The translations under genes were made by a program, and so were the position numbers. A stretch of 64,000 nucleotides of DNA from Lepidodermella squamata (Eukaryota > Gastrotricha), in the NCBI GenBank assembly GCA_047495785.1, contig JBLDXI010000061.1, positions 87,575 to 151,574 on the forward strand. Reading direction: 5' to 3'. The stretch's first letter is position 1. Each line of letters opens with the position of its first letter. Shown in pieces: positions 55,201-64,000 of this stretch. Under the pieces are notes generated by a model. The model was given only the letters and a program-made list of their open reading frames with translations. It searched no databases and was not told the origin of the DNA.

Positions 55201-55247
55201 TTATTATCGTACCGTTATCATTCTCTAAAGAATCTAAAGAATCTAAA

Positions 55248-55335
55248 GAATCAAGCCAATCGGTCGATGCCGAATTTCGAATCATGCGCCTCGACATTCC
55301 ACGTCATGCCTTTGCCTCCGGCTGCTTGAACGGTA
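55248..55335 (-). pseudogene. 5' scrap of the small secreted protein gene
   Basis: caagccaatcggtcgatgccg... through gcctttNcctccggcNgcttgaacgg is almost identical to 52039-52116 of the gene at 51536-52170, covering the signal-peptide junction and first mature residues. It breaks off on both sides, so it is a small recent duplication. Confidence 0.75.
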
Positions 55336-56618
55336 GTGATGCGCTTCGATTTTTTGATAATCATGATTAATCGTGATTAAATCGAATCGAATATTAATCG
55401 AATTGCCTTGGGGAGAATCGCGATTATAATCGAATCGAGTCGGACTCGATTTATCGAGAATTTTGTTTCGATTATTTGCCTTTTTCTATCGATTTTACAC
55501 GTTCCATGGCGTTACTTAACTGGTTTTGGGAGTCTAAGATGCATTTTTTGCACATTATTCCTACTCTTCTTATTTTCCTATTCGGTTTGATTGCTGAACA
55601 CTTGGAATCCCCTGAAAACTGTAGTTCATTATTAAAAAAATAAAAAATAATAATAATAGAAATCAATCGATAATTTAAAACCATTATCCATAATCGATGA
55701 TTAATGAAAATATTTGCGATGAAACGAATGTTACCATTGTGATCAGCGTAAAATTTCACCCCAGTCCATTAATTTTCTCATGGATATTCGTTATAATAAG
55801 AAAGCTATCACAAGATCAACTTTTACTTCCTGTTAAATTAATCGGTCCATCTTAATTTCAAAATTTTAAATTGTTGATTCAAATCAAGAAAACCGTTACC
55901 TTTGGTGACAAAATCCCCCTTAGAAACCCCGGGGGGGGGGGGGGGGGGGGTAAAGTTAGCACGGGGAATCCGATAGCAATAGCAGAATTTTTGCAGCTAT
56001 CGCGATTTTTTTCTTGTTTGCTTCTGAATTTTTGTTCATGCTCCGGCTGGCTAAAGCATCAGTGGCCGACTCATGGAACAGAGCGCCGATATCAAGCCCC
56101 ATGATCATCAGTTGCCTCGGTTCGATCGAGTCTGGTGACTAACATTGCCTCAATGAAGCCACTCTCAATTCGGTCGCCTGCCAGCTGGGTTCGCACAGAA
56201 ATCAATGCATCCACATCGCGACGTTTGGAAGACTGGCAACAATCTTTGCAGCAATAGACAACACTGTAACAGATAGGAAACAAGCGATCTTTCAAATCAA
56301 AATTTTCGAAAGAGGTACCTGGGACTTTTTATTTTTGAAACTAATTAAAATTATAATAGGCGGATAGGGCGTTGGGTGGCATCCAGGTGACCTATTGCTA
56401 CAAAAATATTTGCGCAAGTGAAACCACAAATCACACTTTTTAATACGTTTGCAGTTTGGCACAGTTGCCCTCTACGAAGGAAATGATGGACAAAATAACA
56501 AAGGAAATGAGGGTTTCACCGACTGAATCTATGTGCGGTTTTTTATAAAATCGTTGCCATATGGTCCGATTTCCACAAGGGTTCACTTTTGGATAAATAA
56601 AAATGACAGCTTTATTTG
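55336..56618. other. intergenic with simple repeats
   Basis: Contains atcgaat/cgattaa-rich sequence (55355-55490), a poly-G run (55931-55950) and the dispersed phrase ggcggatagggcgtt (56358). A minus-strand frame at 56092-56295 (CYSVVYCCKDCC) is Cys-rich but has no signal peptide or splice support. Confidence 0.4.
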
Positions 56619-57538
56619 TTAAAATAAGTCACCGATGTAAAAACTAGGGGTGGTATCCGATTTAGAATCGCCGGTAGCTGGGGGACGCTTGGGTCCAGTA
56701 GCAGCCGCATCGGATTTACCCTTGCCCGAGTTGTGGCCGGCAGTCGATGTCTTCATGGGTTCGGTTGCAGTATTCTTTTTGCCATCCTTCGCCTTGGTGG
56801 TCGTTTTCTTATCTGATCCTCCGGTAGTGGGAGGACGAGTAGGTCCAGTATTTGACGCATCGGCTTTACCTGAATTGCCCGAATTCTTGCCATCAGTTCC
56901 ACCATTTTTGGCGGTATCTTTGTTGCCATCTTTCGAGTTGGGTTTTGGCTTATCAGATTCAGAATTGCCAGAAGCTGGAGGACGTTTAGGTCCAGTAGGA
57001 GCCGCATCGGATTTACCCTGGCCCGAATTCTTGCCGTCAGCTTCACCATTTTTAGCGGTATCTTTGTTGCCATCTTTCGAGTTGGGTTTTGGCTTATCAG
57101 ATTCAGAATTGCCAGAAGCTGGAGGACGTTTAGGTCCAGTAGGAGCCGCATCGGATTTACCCTTGCCCGAATTCTGGCCGTCAGTCGATGGCTTCATGGG
57201 TTCGGTTGCAGTATTCTTATTCGAATTGGTGGTTTTTGGCTTATCTGATTCGGAATTGCCGGTAGCTGGGGGATGCTTAGGTCCAGTACCAGCCGCATCG
57301 CCTTTAGCCGAATTAGCTGCATTCTGGCCGTCAGCCGAGTGCTTCACGTATTTGGTTGTATTAGGGGTATCAGTTGCAGTGGGTTGCTTTGGCTCATCCT
57401 TGTTGACATTCGAACCAATAGGCTTAGCAGAGACCACGATAATCAAGCATGCCAAGGAAAAAAGCGAAGCTATATTTTAAAAGAAATCACATTTTCTGCT
57501 TTTTTGCTAACTTCTGACTTACCAGATAGGATATTCAT
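56619..57538 (-). CDS. secreted low-complexity Pro/Lys/Ser repeat protein
   Basis: Two exons, 57538-57523 (16 bp) and 57469-56619, with a 53-bp intron and phase 1, giving 288 residues. The signal peptide is MNILSASLFSLACLIIVVSA. The mature part is hydrophilic and probably disordered, with repeats of (S/G)KSDAAPTGPKRPPASGNSE followed by SDKPKPNSKDGNKDTAKNG. Two copies are exactly 144 bp apart (56968 and 57112), others are diverged. There are no cysteines. It may be a secreted matrix, mucus or protective protein. The reverse strand is also open for 276 codons, but that is a by-product of the repeat composition. Paired head-to-head with the gene at 58879. Confidence 0.8.
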
Positions 57539-57564
57539 GTTTTTTATTATCTGATAAATTGTTG

Positions 57565-57632
57565 CTTTGACAAATATTATAAAACGGCGGTCAGATAAGT
57601 ACTCCTGGTCACGGCTGGCGGCAAAGAACAAT
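57565..57632 (-). promoter_or_regulatory. conserved promoter block of the secreted repeat gene
   Basis: Read on the minus strand: attgttctttgc.gccagccgtgacc, then atctgaccgccgttttataat and tttgtcaaa. Nearly the same order of blocks occurs at 58791-58860, upstream of the sister gene. The ttataa-like word lies ~40 bp from the ATG. These are candidate core-promoter and transcription-factor sites. Confidence 0.65.
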
Positions 57633-58790
57633 GGATATAGCGTCTTTATGCATTGACAATGAAGCTAGGGTTAAGGGTTATGATAAGTTCGGTTTTTTAT
57701 TTGTGTTTTTTCGGGCATGGACCTTGACAAAAAGTTCACCAATGGATGAAGGAGCAATGTAATGTAAATGGCAAAAGTAAACATGAACCAAAATATCGGT
57801 TTTCATGCTTGAAAAAGTGTGCTTCTTCTAACAAGATTCTGCAATATCATGAAAGAAAAATGGAAAAAAGGAATTTATTCACGTACAGTGACAATCAAAA
57901 GATCCGCGCGGTGGGATTGAGGCGACGATAGCTGAAATTTTTCGCACGTGTGAAATGAGGCTGTTTATCTCCTTCAAAACGGACCAAAATGACGCCTTTT
58001 TCACGACTTCCGAAAATAGCTCCAAGGGGGATAGTTTCAACAATAGAATTATGTCATGAAACTAGGACATTCTTAGTTTAGCGCCAAAAATTGCGGAAAA
58101 ATGTGAATTCTTAGAATAAGGTTAAAACAAATCAAAAATAATTTTTCCGGAATTTTGCTGACATAATTATCAACTTGGAGGGCTTCGGAATATTAATTAG
58201 CACCTTATGAATATTCATAATTCATATTTTTAAAACTATTGAAAAATTCTTGGTCTGTCCGAGTTACATTTTTTATTTATAGCTGAGTTTAACCCAAGCT
58301 TGGAGCTAAAATTAGTTCGAGCGCGAGTGAGATATTTTTAGTTTCAGCTCAACAAATTCCTGAACGTGCGTAACTTTTAGTTTTCACTGTATAATTTGAT
58401 TTCAAATTATTGTATAAAACCGTGATTATTGAACCGGTATTATCGACAGCCTTTTTCATTTTTTCTTCTTCTTTTCATTTTGATATAGATTTTGATTAAT
58501 TTGATTCCCTACAAATTGTTTCATATAATATATTCATATTAGGCAGCTCTCACTTGCTACATACATACTATACCAGAAGAGTCAAAAGTAGCTGCCAAAA
58601 AATTAAAGGATACGCCTCGTTCATAGGAAGTTCGAAATTACCCTCGGTAAACAGTCTGTATTCCGCAACTGATTCTACAATGAATGCTTACAAACAAATA
58701 AAGCTGGCTCATCCTACGTCATGAACTAACTAATCTATTGGTCACGGTTGATAAGCCTACCTGGATTATCAACGAGCAAATACGTTATTA
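57633..58790. other. intergenic between head-to-head genes
   Basis: AT-rich, no gene. A short palindrome gttgataa ... ttatcaac sits at 58747-58772, just before the plus-strand promoter block. Confidence 0.4.
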
Positions 58791-58860
58791 ATTGTTCTTC
58801 GCAGCCAGCCGTGACCGAAGAGAACTCATCTAACCGCCGTATTATCGCAATCGTCAAAAA
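58791..58860 (+). promoter_or_regulatory. conserved promoter block of the secreted coiled-coil gene
   Basis: attgttcttcgcagccagccgtgacc, atctaaccgccgtattat and atcgtcaaaaa match the block at 57565-57632 in order and spacing. It ends about 20 bp before the ATG at 58879. Conservation between two copies with different coding bodies suggests functional promoter elements. Confidence 0.65.
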
Positions 58861-58878
58861 TTGGGTCATCACATAATC

Positions 58879-59744
58879 ATGAATATCAAGTCATGTAAGT
58901 CAGGATGTTAAATCAATTCAGAACTTATTGCCGTTTTTTTCATATAGTTTCGATAGTTTTTCTGGCGTTTTTGGTTCTCGTGGTCTCTGCTAAACCAACT
59001 ACTTCGACGGATAATAAGGATGAGTCGACGCAATCGGCCGCCACTGCTACAACTAATGACGAAATCACCTCGCAAATCAATGACAACAAGGCCAAGTTAA
59101 ATGCTGCCAAGGCTGGAATTGCCGATCTAGAGAAGGAGAGTAGAGCTGAACAAGCGAAAATTGAGGAGGATCGCAAGAAGACTGTCGAACAGCTGAGCAA
59201 GCAGATCGAAACCAACCGTAACAAAACTTCGGCTTCTTCGAAAAGTTTCCAGGAGGAGTTGAAGAAGATTGAAGAAGCTCGAGCTCAGGTTCAGAACGAA
59301 ACGAACCGAATGTGTGAGGCTGCTCGCGAGAAAGTTAAGGAGGCTAACAAAAGGGCTCAGGAAGCTCGGACTAAGTTAAATGATGCTCGAAAGGAGCAGG
59401 AATCTGGGGTCCGCAATGCAACTCTGGCTGATCAAGCCAAAATCGCCGAGGCCAACAAGAAAGCTAACGAGGAGCGAAAGGCCACGGCCGAAGAATACCA
59501 GCAGAAACTCGAAGCAGCGCGAAAGGAAGTGGACACTTTGAACAAGCAAAACGCTGAATACCAGCAGAAACTCAAGGACACGAAGGCAGAAAGCCAGAAG
59601 AAGCCGAAAGAGACTGGTAAATCTGAATCGGATAAGGATAAGACCATCTCGAAGGATAGCAAAAAGGAAACTACAGTGCGCACAAAAAGTCAGGTCCCAC
59701 CCCGCTCACCCGGAAATTCGCGGGTAAAATTTGAAAATAATTAG
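58879..59744 (+). CDS. secreted coiled-coil protein
   Basis: Two exons, 58879-58894 (16 bp) and 58948-59744 (53-bp intron, phase 1), giving 270 residues. The signal peptide MNIKSFSIVFLAFLVLVVSA is homologous to that of the gene at 57538. A short Thr-rich stretch precedes about 170 residues of Lys/Glu/Ala-rich coiled coil (EEDRKKTVEQLSKQIETN, CEAAREKVKEANKRAQEA, EEYQQKLEAARKEVDTL) with a single cysteine. The C terminus (GKSESDKDKTISKDSKKET) resembles the repeat unit of the sister gene (GNSESDKPKPNSKDGNKDT). Possibly an extracellular structural or stress-protective protein. An in-frame ATG at 58904 falls in the intron and is not the start. Confidence 0.8.
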
Positions 59745-60009
59745 AAATATGTTGTCAAAATTGATAATTAATAATTTTTATGAATTAAAATTAAAATAAC
59801 GGACGTCTGTTGCCAGGGGAAACGGGGGGAAACGGGAAACAAAGGCGGTTTAGAAGTACATAGTAGGTCAGTTGCTCAGCCTTTCTCGCACTCGCCCGCA
59901 GTCGTCAGTTGCTATTTCCGTAGTCTCGACGCTGTAATCTCCTGCACATTTGCTCACAAGATCTTCTCATCGTCTTACCCTCATTCTAAATAGAATTTTA
60001 TAGAAAATC

Positions 60010-60442
60010 ATGGATGAATCTCCCCTTTGCCTTTTGTGGGCGATCTGCTCAACCCAACCGACCTTGCAACCTACCACAGTTACAGCCACAGCCACATCCC
60101 TACACAGCGCTGGAACGTCGGAAGAACCTGAACCAGAGGCCCAAAGCCATCCGTCAGCCAGTACCCCGGTGCAATTATTTGACCACAAGGAGTATGATAT
60201 TTGTTTTCGTCAACAATAATAGAGTCATATCTTCTTTTGTACATAGAGCAATAATCGGCCTTGCGGCTGTGGCGGCGGTGATGTTTTTAGTCATAATCAT
60301 CCTGTTCACATTACTAATTAAGAAGACGCTGAAAAGGCGAGTCCGTCCTGTAGCTGTCGAGGAGGGCAGAGGAGGTGCAATTGAGTTTGTTGCTAACAAC
60401 GAGCAAGTGACTTTTGATCGTGCGGGGGTGAAACTAGACTAA
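60010..60442 (+). CDS. small single-pass membrane protein
   Basis: Two exons, 60010-60191 and 60247-60442 (55-bp intron, phase 2), giving 125 residues. It starts MDESPLCLLWAICSTQPT, followed by a Thr/Ser/Pro-rich stretch likely to be O-glycosylated. One strong transmembrane helix (AIIGLAAVAAVMFLVIIILF) is followed by a basic stop-transfer run (KKTLKRRVR) and a 33-residue cytosolic tail. No family recognised. An alternative unspliced frame from 60014 keeps the same helix but has a less plausible N terminus. Confidence 0.55.
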
Positions 60443-60590
60443 AATTACATGTTTACTATGCTCATTTTGCAACATATGTAATTTTTCTATTCAGATTTTA
60501 GCTCAAATTTTACTTAATAACTTTCTTTGATTCTAGATTGTATCTTTGATGTAGGAATTATTATATTAATTTTACTTGCAAGTTGCTGGA

Positions 60591-61544
60591 ATGATCCGTC
60601 TTATTGCAATCTGGCTGCCGATGTTAGTTCAGGGCGTTATCCCTGCCGATAAAACGAGTTCTCTTGAAGTTGACCAATTGCGAATCATTTCTGGAAGAAA
60701 ATTCAAAGAAATGCTCCTAACGAGAAAGCAAAAATGTTTCAAAGAATGGATTTCTAATGCTGACGCGAAATGCAAAAGTGATGAGACTCCTGATTATCGC
60801 CGCTTAGCATTCGAGCTTGTTGTTTGCGAAGCTGAGCGAGAAGGAAGGAAGACGCAAAATTGCAGCGCAGCCGAGAACTGGAAGACTTGCTATGCAAGTT
60901 ATGATGAGAAAGATCTGGACGTCTACGCAGCGTATTATCCTGAAATTCCGGGCTATTGCGCCGGTGTTAAATTTGATGCCAAATCGATTGCGATAGACAC
61001 GGTCAATGACTTTTTCGCCGGCTTTTTGGAAGTCAGGACAAAGTTTAACGAATTCATTCTGGAATATCCTCTTTGGAGAGTAGCTATCTCCCAAATTCTA
61101 ATGCTACCTCATCAGCAAGAATCGTTCAAAAAAGGCCAATTGATTTTTTACCTCATTATAATTGCGCTATGGATGATGTGCAAATCATTTCTCAAGCTTG
61201 GCTGCGAGGAATTGCTGCTACAAATATTATTTTGTGCCATCGGGGAGTTCATAATTGCCGCGACATATTACACGACTGTCGGTTTGGCTCTCGTAAGTAC
61301 CCAAGACAGACTTTCTCAATAAACCTGACTTCGATATTTTTAGAGCTTGATGCTGGAAGAATCCACCATCTGCATTATCATTAGATGGATTTTCGTCTTT
61401 ACGAAATCTGATGTCTGGTATATCATAATTGGCCTCGGAAAGAGGATGTATGAGCGTGCTAAGAGCTGGCTGCCTACTCAGCTCGTGGAAGAAGTAAGCA
61501 GAGACGGCACTGGACGCTTCACTGTCCCAAGAAGACGCAGATAA
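60591..61544 (+). CDS. Kar5/Brambleberry-like nuclear fusion protein
   Basis: Two exons, 60591-61292 and 61344-61544 (51-bp intron, phase 0), giving 300 residues. The signal peptide is MIRLIAIWLPMLVQGVIPA. The lumenal part has the spaced cysteines of the Kar5/Brambleberry/GEX1 family: KCFKEWISNADAKC, LAFELVVCEAE, GRKTQNCSAAENWKTC and a final IPGYC after an acidic DVYAAYYPE stretch. Two or three hydrophobic segments follow (LIFYLIIIALWMMCKSF, QILFCAIGEFIIAA, TICIIIRWIF) and a basic tail. This family acts in nuclear envelope fusion (karyogamy, pronuclear or karyomere fusion). Identity is by cysteine spacing and layout only. Confidence 0.6.
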
Positions 61545-61770
61545 GGTTTCATCTGCATGATCACTGCACTGACTAAAATATATTCGTTGCATTACAATCT
61601 TGCCTATAATTTCGTGCCTCAATAGTAAAAGTCTGGTGCTACAAGTCATTTTATTTTAATTTTAATATTGCATGCATGTTGACTAGGAAGACAGTAAAAC
61701 AATATTTGACTAGTAACTCAACATACAAATACAAAAATTCAAATAAATTATCGTCAACGAAAATAAACTG

Positions 61771-62898
61771 TCAAATGTGTTCGATGAAGTTTCCGTTTTC
61801 TTGACACACAAGTTTGATTCGTCTTTTCATTTCCACTGTGCAAATTTTTTCAATATAGTCCAGTGACATGGCTTTACACTCCTCTTCAATGAGCCATTTG
61901 AGATGAGGAAGAGTAGATGGCCGACGGCGATAAACCCGCGTACGAAGAACGCCCCAATAACTATTATCCAGTGGCGTTAAATCGGGCGAGTAAGGAGGAA
62001 AATTCATAGGCCCTTTGTTTCCTATCCAGCGCTCCGGAAAATGCAAGTTAAGCAGATACTTTGTTTGAGTGGCGGTGTGAATGGGCGCGCCGTCGAGTTG
62101 GAACCAAACATCAGATCGCAACTCGCTGTCGGTCATTGGAAATTGCCTATTAATTTCAGGAAAATAGCGCTCTTTAAGAAGCTGACAATATTTTTCCGCG
62201 TTGATCCTATCCTTGGGTCGGTTTGGCTCAAGCCGTGGCAAGTCATCAAAGAAGAATGGACCCAGAATGCCATATCTCCACAAACCAATGGATACCATGA
62301 CGCCACTGTGCTCACGGCGCTTTGAGTAATATTTCCTTCGATCAGCCGGGTCGCCCCAATAGCGCAAGTAACTAGTACGCACTGTTCCATTAAGCGTGAA
62401 CAGTGCTTCATCGGTCCACACTATCATATCCAGGAAGTTCGGATCTATCTCCAGCATTCTTCGAGCTGCACTACAAAAGTTTGCTCGGCGATAAATGTCT
62501 TGTTGATTCAGCTGATGGACTCTGCATGCAGTTTTGCATCGCCATTTCAAGTTGAAACGTATGATATTGCGCACGCTTTGTTTGGAAATCATAAGATGGT
62601 CCGCAATATCCTCGACACGCGGCCTCGTAACTGAAATATTAACTTCGGGGTCAGCAATGTCTTCACATAACGCAATCGCAGTGTGATAAATATTTTCGTC
62701 CGTTCTAGCAGAGCGCGGTCTACCTGATCGCGGCAAGTTATGGATCGATCCTGACTGATTAAATTTCTTGACAAGACGTAGGCGGTATTTTCTGTTCGGG
62801 GGGTTACTTTCAAACCGATTTCGCCAAGCTTCACAAAACTGTCGGTAGGGAACTTTGGTATTATTGAAAGCAAATATTCTCTCCTCAGTTGTGAACAT
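61771..62898 (-). mobile_element. intact DD41D mariner/Tc1-superfamily transposase
   Basis: A single open frame of 375 codons. The N-terminal paired-type helix-turn-helix includes FNQSGSIHNLPRSGRPRS and a second domain VEDIADHLMISKQSVRNII. The catalytic triad is WTDEALF, QLDGAPIHT and SPDLTPLDNSYWG. The last two aspartates are separated by 41 residues (DD41D). This differs from DD34E (Tc1), DD34D (mariner) and DD37D (maT) and fits the VS/rosa-type group. The ORF has no stops or frameshifts, so it may be young, but terminal inverted repeats were not found by eye on either side. Confidence 0.88.
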
Positions 62899-63080
62899 AA
62901 TAATATCTATAAAACAAAAGACTGAAAATTAGTAAAAATTTCATTTTCGTAGTTACACAATTACAGATTAGGGACATGAAAAATGGAGATGAAGAGAACA
63001 AAGTTAAATGCCTAATTGAAAGTCTCGCAATAGATTAGACTAGTTCGGAGTTGTGAGTAGAGAAATTACGGCATAAGTTC

Positions 63081-63728
63081 TCAATCCGAATCAAGTGAGC
63101 TAATGCTGTCAGCCTCAGATTTCTCATCACCGACTTCGGGCATAAAGTTGCAGTCCCTCATCTCATTGTTATCGATAGCATATGCGAACTGTGTTGCATT
63201 GCGAAGGCGCAGAACGAGGTTCCATTGATTGCATTGGGGACTCATGACGTAATTTCTCAGCTTTTGCAACTCCGAATTCGTGTAATCTATTGAAAGGCGA
63301 TCAAATTCGGCAAGCGAGATAGGTTTATCCGTAGAAGGAGGAAATTTCATCAGCAGAGCGCAATAATGCTTTGACTGAGTAAAAATATGAAGAAAAAACG
63401 GATGAAAATCAATGGCAAGAAACAAAAATCCAAGAAGAAAAGAAAATCCACTAAAAAAAAGCAACAAAGCCAGGATTAAAACAAGTCGAATGATGCAAAA
63501 GATGAGACTGAAAAATTTACCATACAGGGCGAAAGACGTGATCTTGAGGACGCAGAACATTAAAATGATCAAGGACGATGTCAGAGAAAACGAGAAGAAG
63601 TCGGAGAAGAAGTAAAAAATATATGGTGTCGAAAAGATTGAGGAAGGCGCGGGTTTCCGGCAAATATCGTAGACTTTGCAGTTAATTTCGTCCTGAAGAT
63701 CAGAACTGGCAGAGCTGGGCGAAGACAT
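63081..63728 (-). CDS. multipass protein with NEMP-like C terminus
   Basis: One exon with the likely start at 63728 (MSSPSSASSDLQDEINCK). An acceptor (ttttctag) lies 7 bases upstream, so a 5' UTR intron is probable. It gives 215 residues. Three to four hydrophobic segments (FYFFSDFFSFSLTSSLIILM, FFSLIFCIIRLVLILALLLF, FLLGFLFLAIDF) precede a soluble domain: SLAEFDRLSIDYTNSELQKL, then SPQCNQWNLVLRLRNATQFAYAI. That domain resembles the C terminus of nuclear envelope integral membrane proteins (NEMP/TMEM194). The lumenal domain of NEMPs is absent, so it may be a shortened relative. Acidic tail. Confidence 0.5.
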   Translation of the reverse strand: MSSPSSASSDLQDEINCKVYDICRKPAPSSIFSTPYIFYFFSDFFSFSLTSSLIILMFCVLKITSFALYGKFFSLIFCIIRLVLILALLLFFSGFSFLLGFLFLAIDFHPFFLHIFTQSKHYCALLMKFPPSTDKPISLAEFDRLSIDYTNSELQKLRNYVMSPQCNQWNLVLRLRNATQFAYAIDNNEMRDCNFMPEVGDEKSEADSISSLDSD

Positions 63729-64000
63729 GGTGAATCTAGAAAAAGAACACGGAACCTTATGGATTTCTTTACGAAAAACTAATCTCATATCTCGATTCTT
63801 TAAAGCACGCAAATAAAAAGGACATGTTACCGTTTCAACTTTTGAATTGGGCTCAAATTTAATTTATCAATTTGGCTGGGATGTTGCAGGCGTTATTCAA
63901 TTCTTTAAGAACCTAAATTTTGAAAACGGTAACACAAGGGTTTTATGAACCAAAAATACTCGCGGAGTTTCAACCTTTAAGGCATGCTAAAAAAACTATG

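Noticed and set aside
56650-57480. 276-codon open frame on the plus strand opposite the secreted repeat gene
   Set aside because: It is the complement of a repetitive Pro/Lys/Ser coding region. It has no signal peptide, splice sites or promoter, while the minus strand has all three.

Overview
The window is nuclear DNA from a small invertebrate animal. Genes have several short introns, mostly 50-80 bp, with GT..(T)TTCAG borders. The families are animal ones: a Cys-loop ligand-gated channel, a class C (GABA-B-like) receptor, EGF/C-type-lectin proteins, a Golgi sulfotransferase, an ankyrin-kinase, a TIR protein, collagen exons and ApoL-like proteins. The phylum cannot be fixed from sequence alone. 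All gene models are hand-spliced from reading frames and splice signals; there are no transcript data.

Layout. 0-9 kb: the end of a kinase-ankyrin gene, then a graveyard of LINE 3' ends, a ~0.9-kb foldback element, MITEs, a frameshifted small gene and eroded EGF exons. 9-16.4 kb: two tandem paralogous secreted proteins, built from 5 and 13 single-exon EGF modules plus two lectin-like regions. 17-20 kb: a GABA-B-like receptor cut by a 453-bp hAT-type MITE with a perfect 8-bp target duplication. 21-25 kb: an uncharacterised gene, a Cys-loop channel and an M14 carboxypeptidase. 25-30 kb: an intron-containing piggyBac transposase gene split by a 2.5-kb insertion. 30-32.6 kb: a cupin-like ORF with an internal stop and pseudogene scraps. 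33-38.5 kb: MPPED-like phosphoesterase, carbohydrate sulfotransferase (plus a truncated copy) and a multipass membrane gene. 38.6-41.8 kb: a NEK-like kinase-ankyrin gene whose 655-bp intron carries four collagen micro-exons on the opposite strand. 42.5-54 kb: a protease-like/TIR gene with two decayed copies, a Cys-rich secreted protein, a small secreted protein and two ApoL-like copies, joined by segmental duplication. 56.6-59.7 kb: a head-to-head pair of secreted low-complexity proteins sharing promoter, first exon and signal peptide but not the main body. 60-64 kb: a small single-pass protein, a Kar5/Brambleberry-like gene, an intact DD41D mariner-type transposase and a NEMP-like gene.

There is no operon logic. 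The recurring themes are duplication and decay of secreted or immune-type genes (lectin-EGF, TIR, ApoL, ankyrin-kinase) and dense non-autonomous DNA transposons. Several of these sit in introns or coding exons with readable target-site duplications, so some ancestral empty sites can be inferred. Two neighbours near the right end (Kar5-like and NEMP-like) both point to the nuclear envelope, but this may be coincidence.
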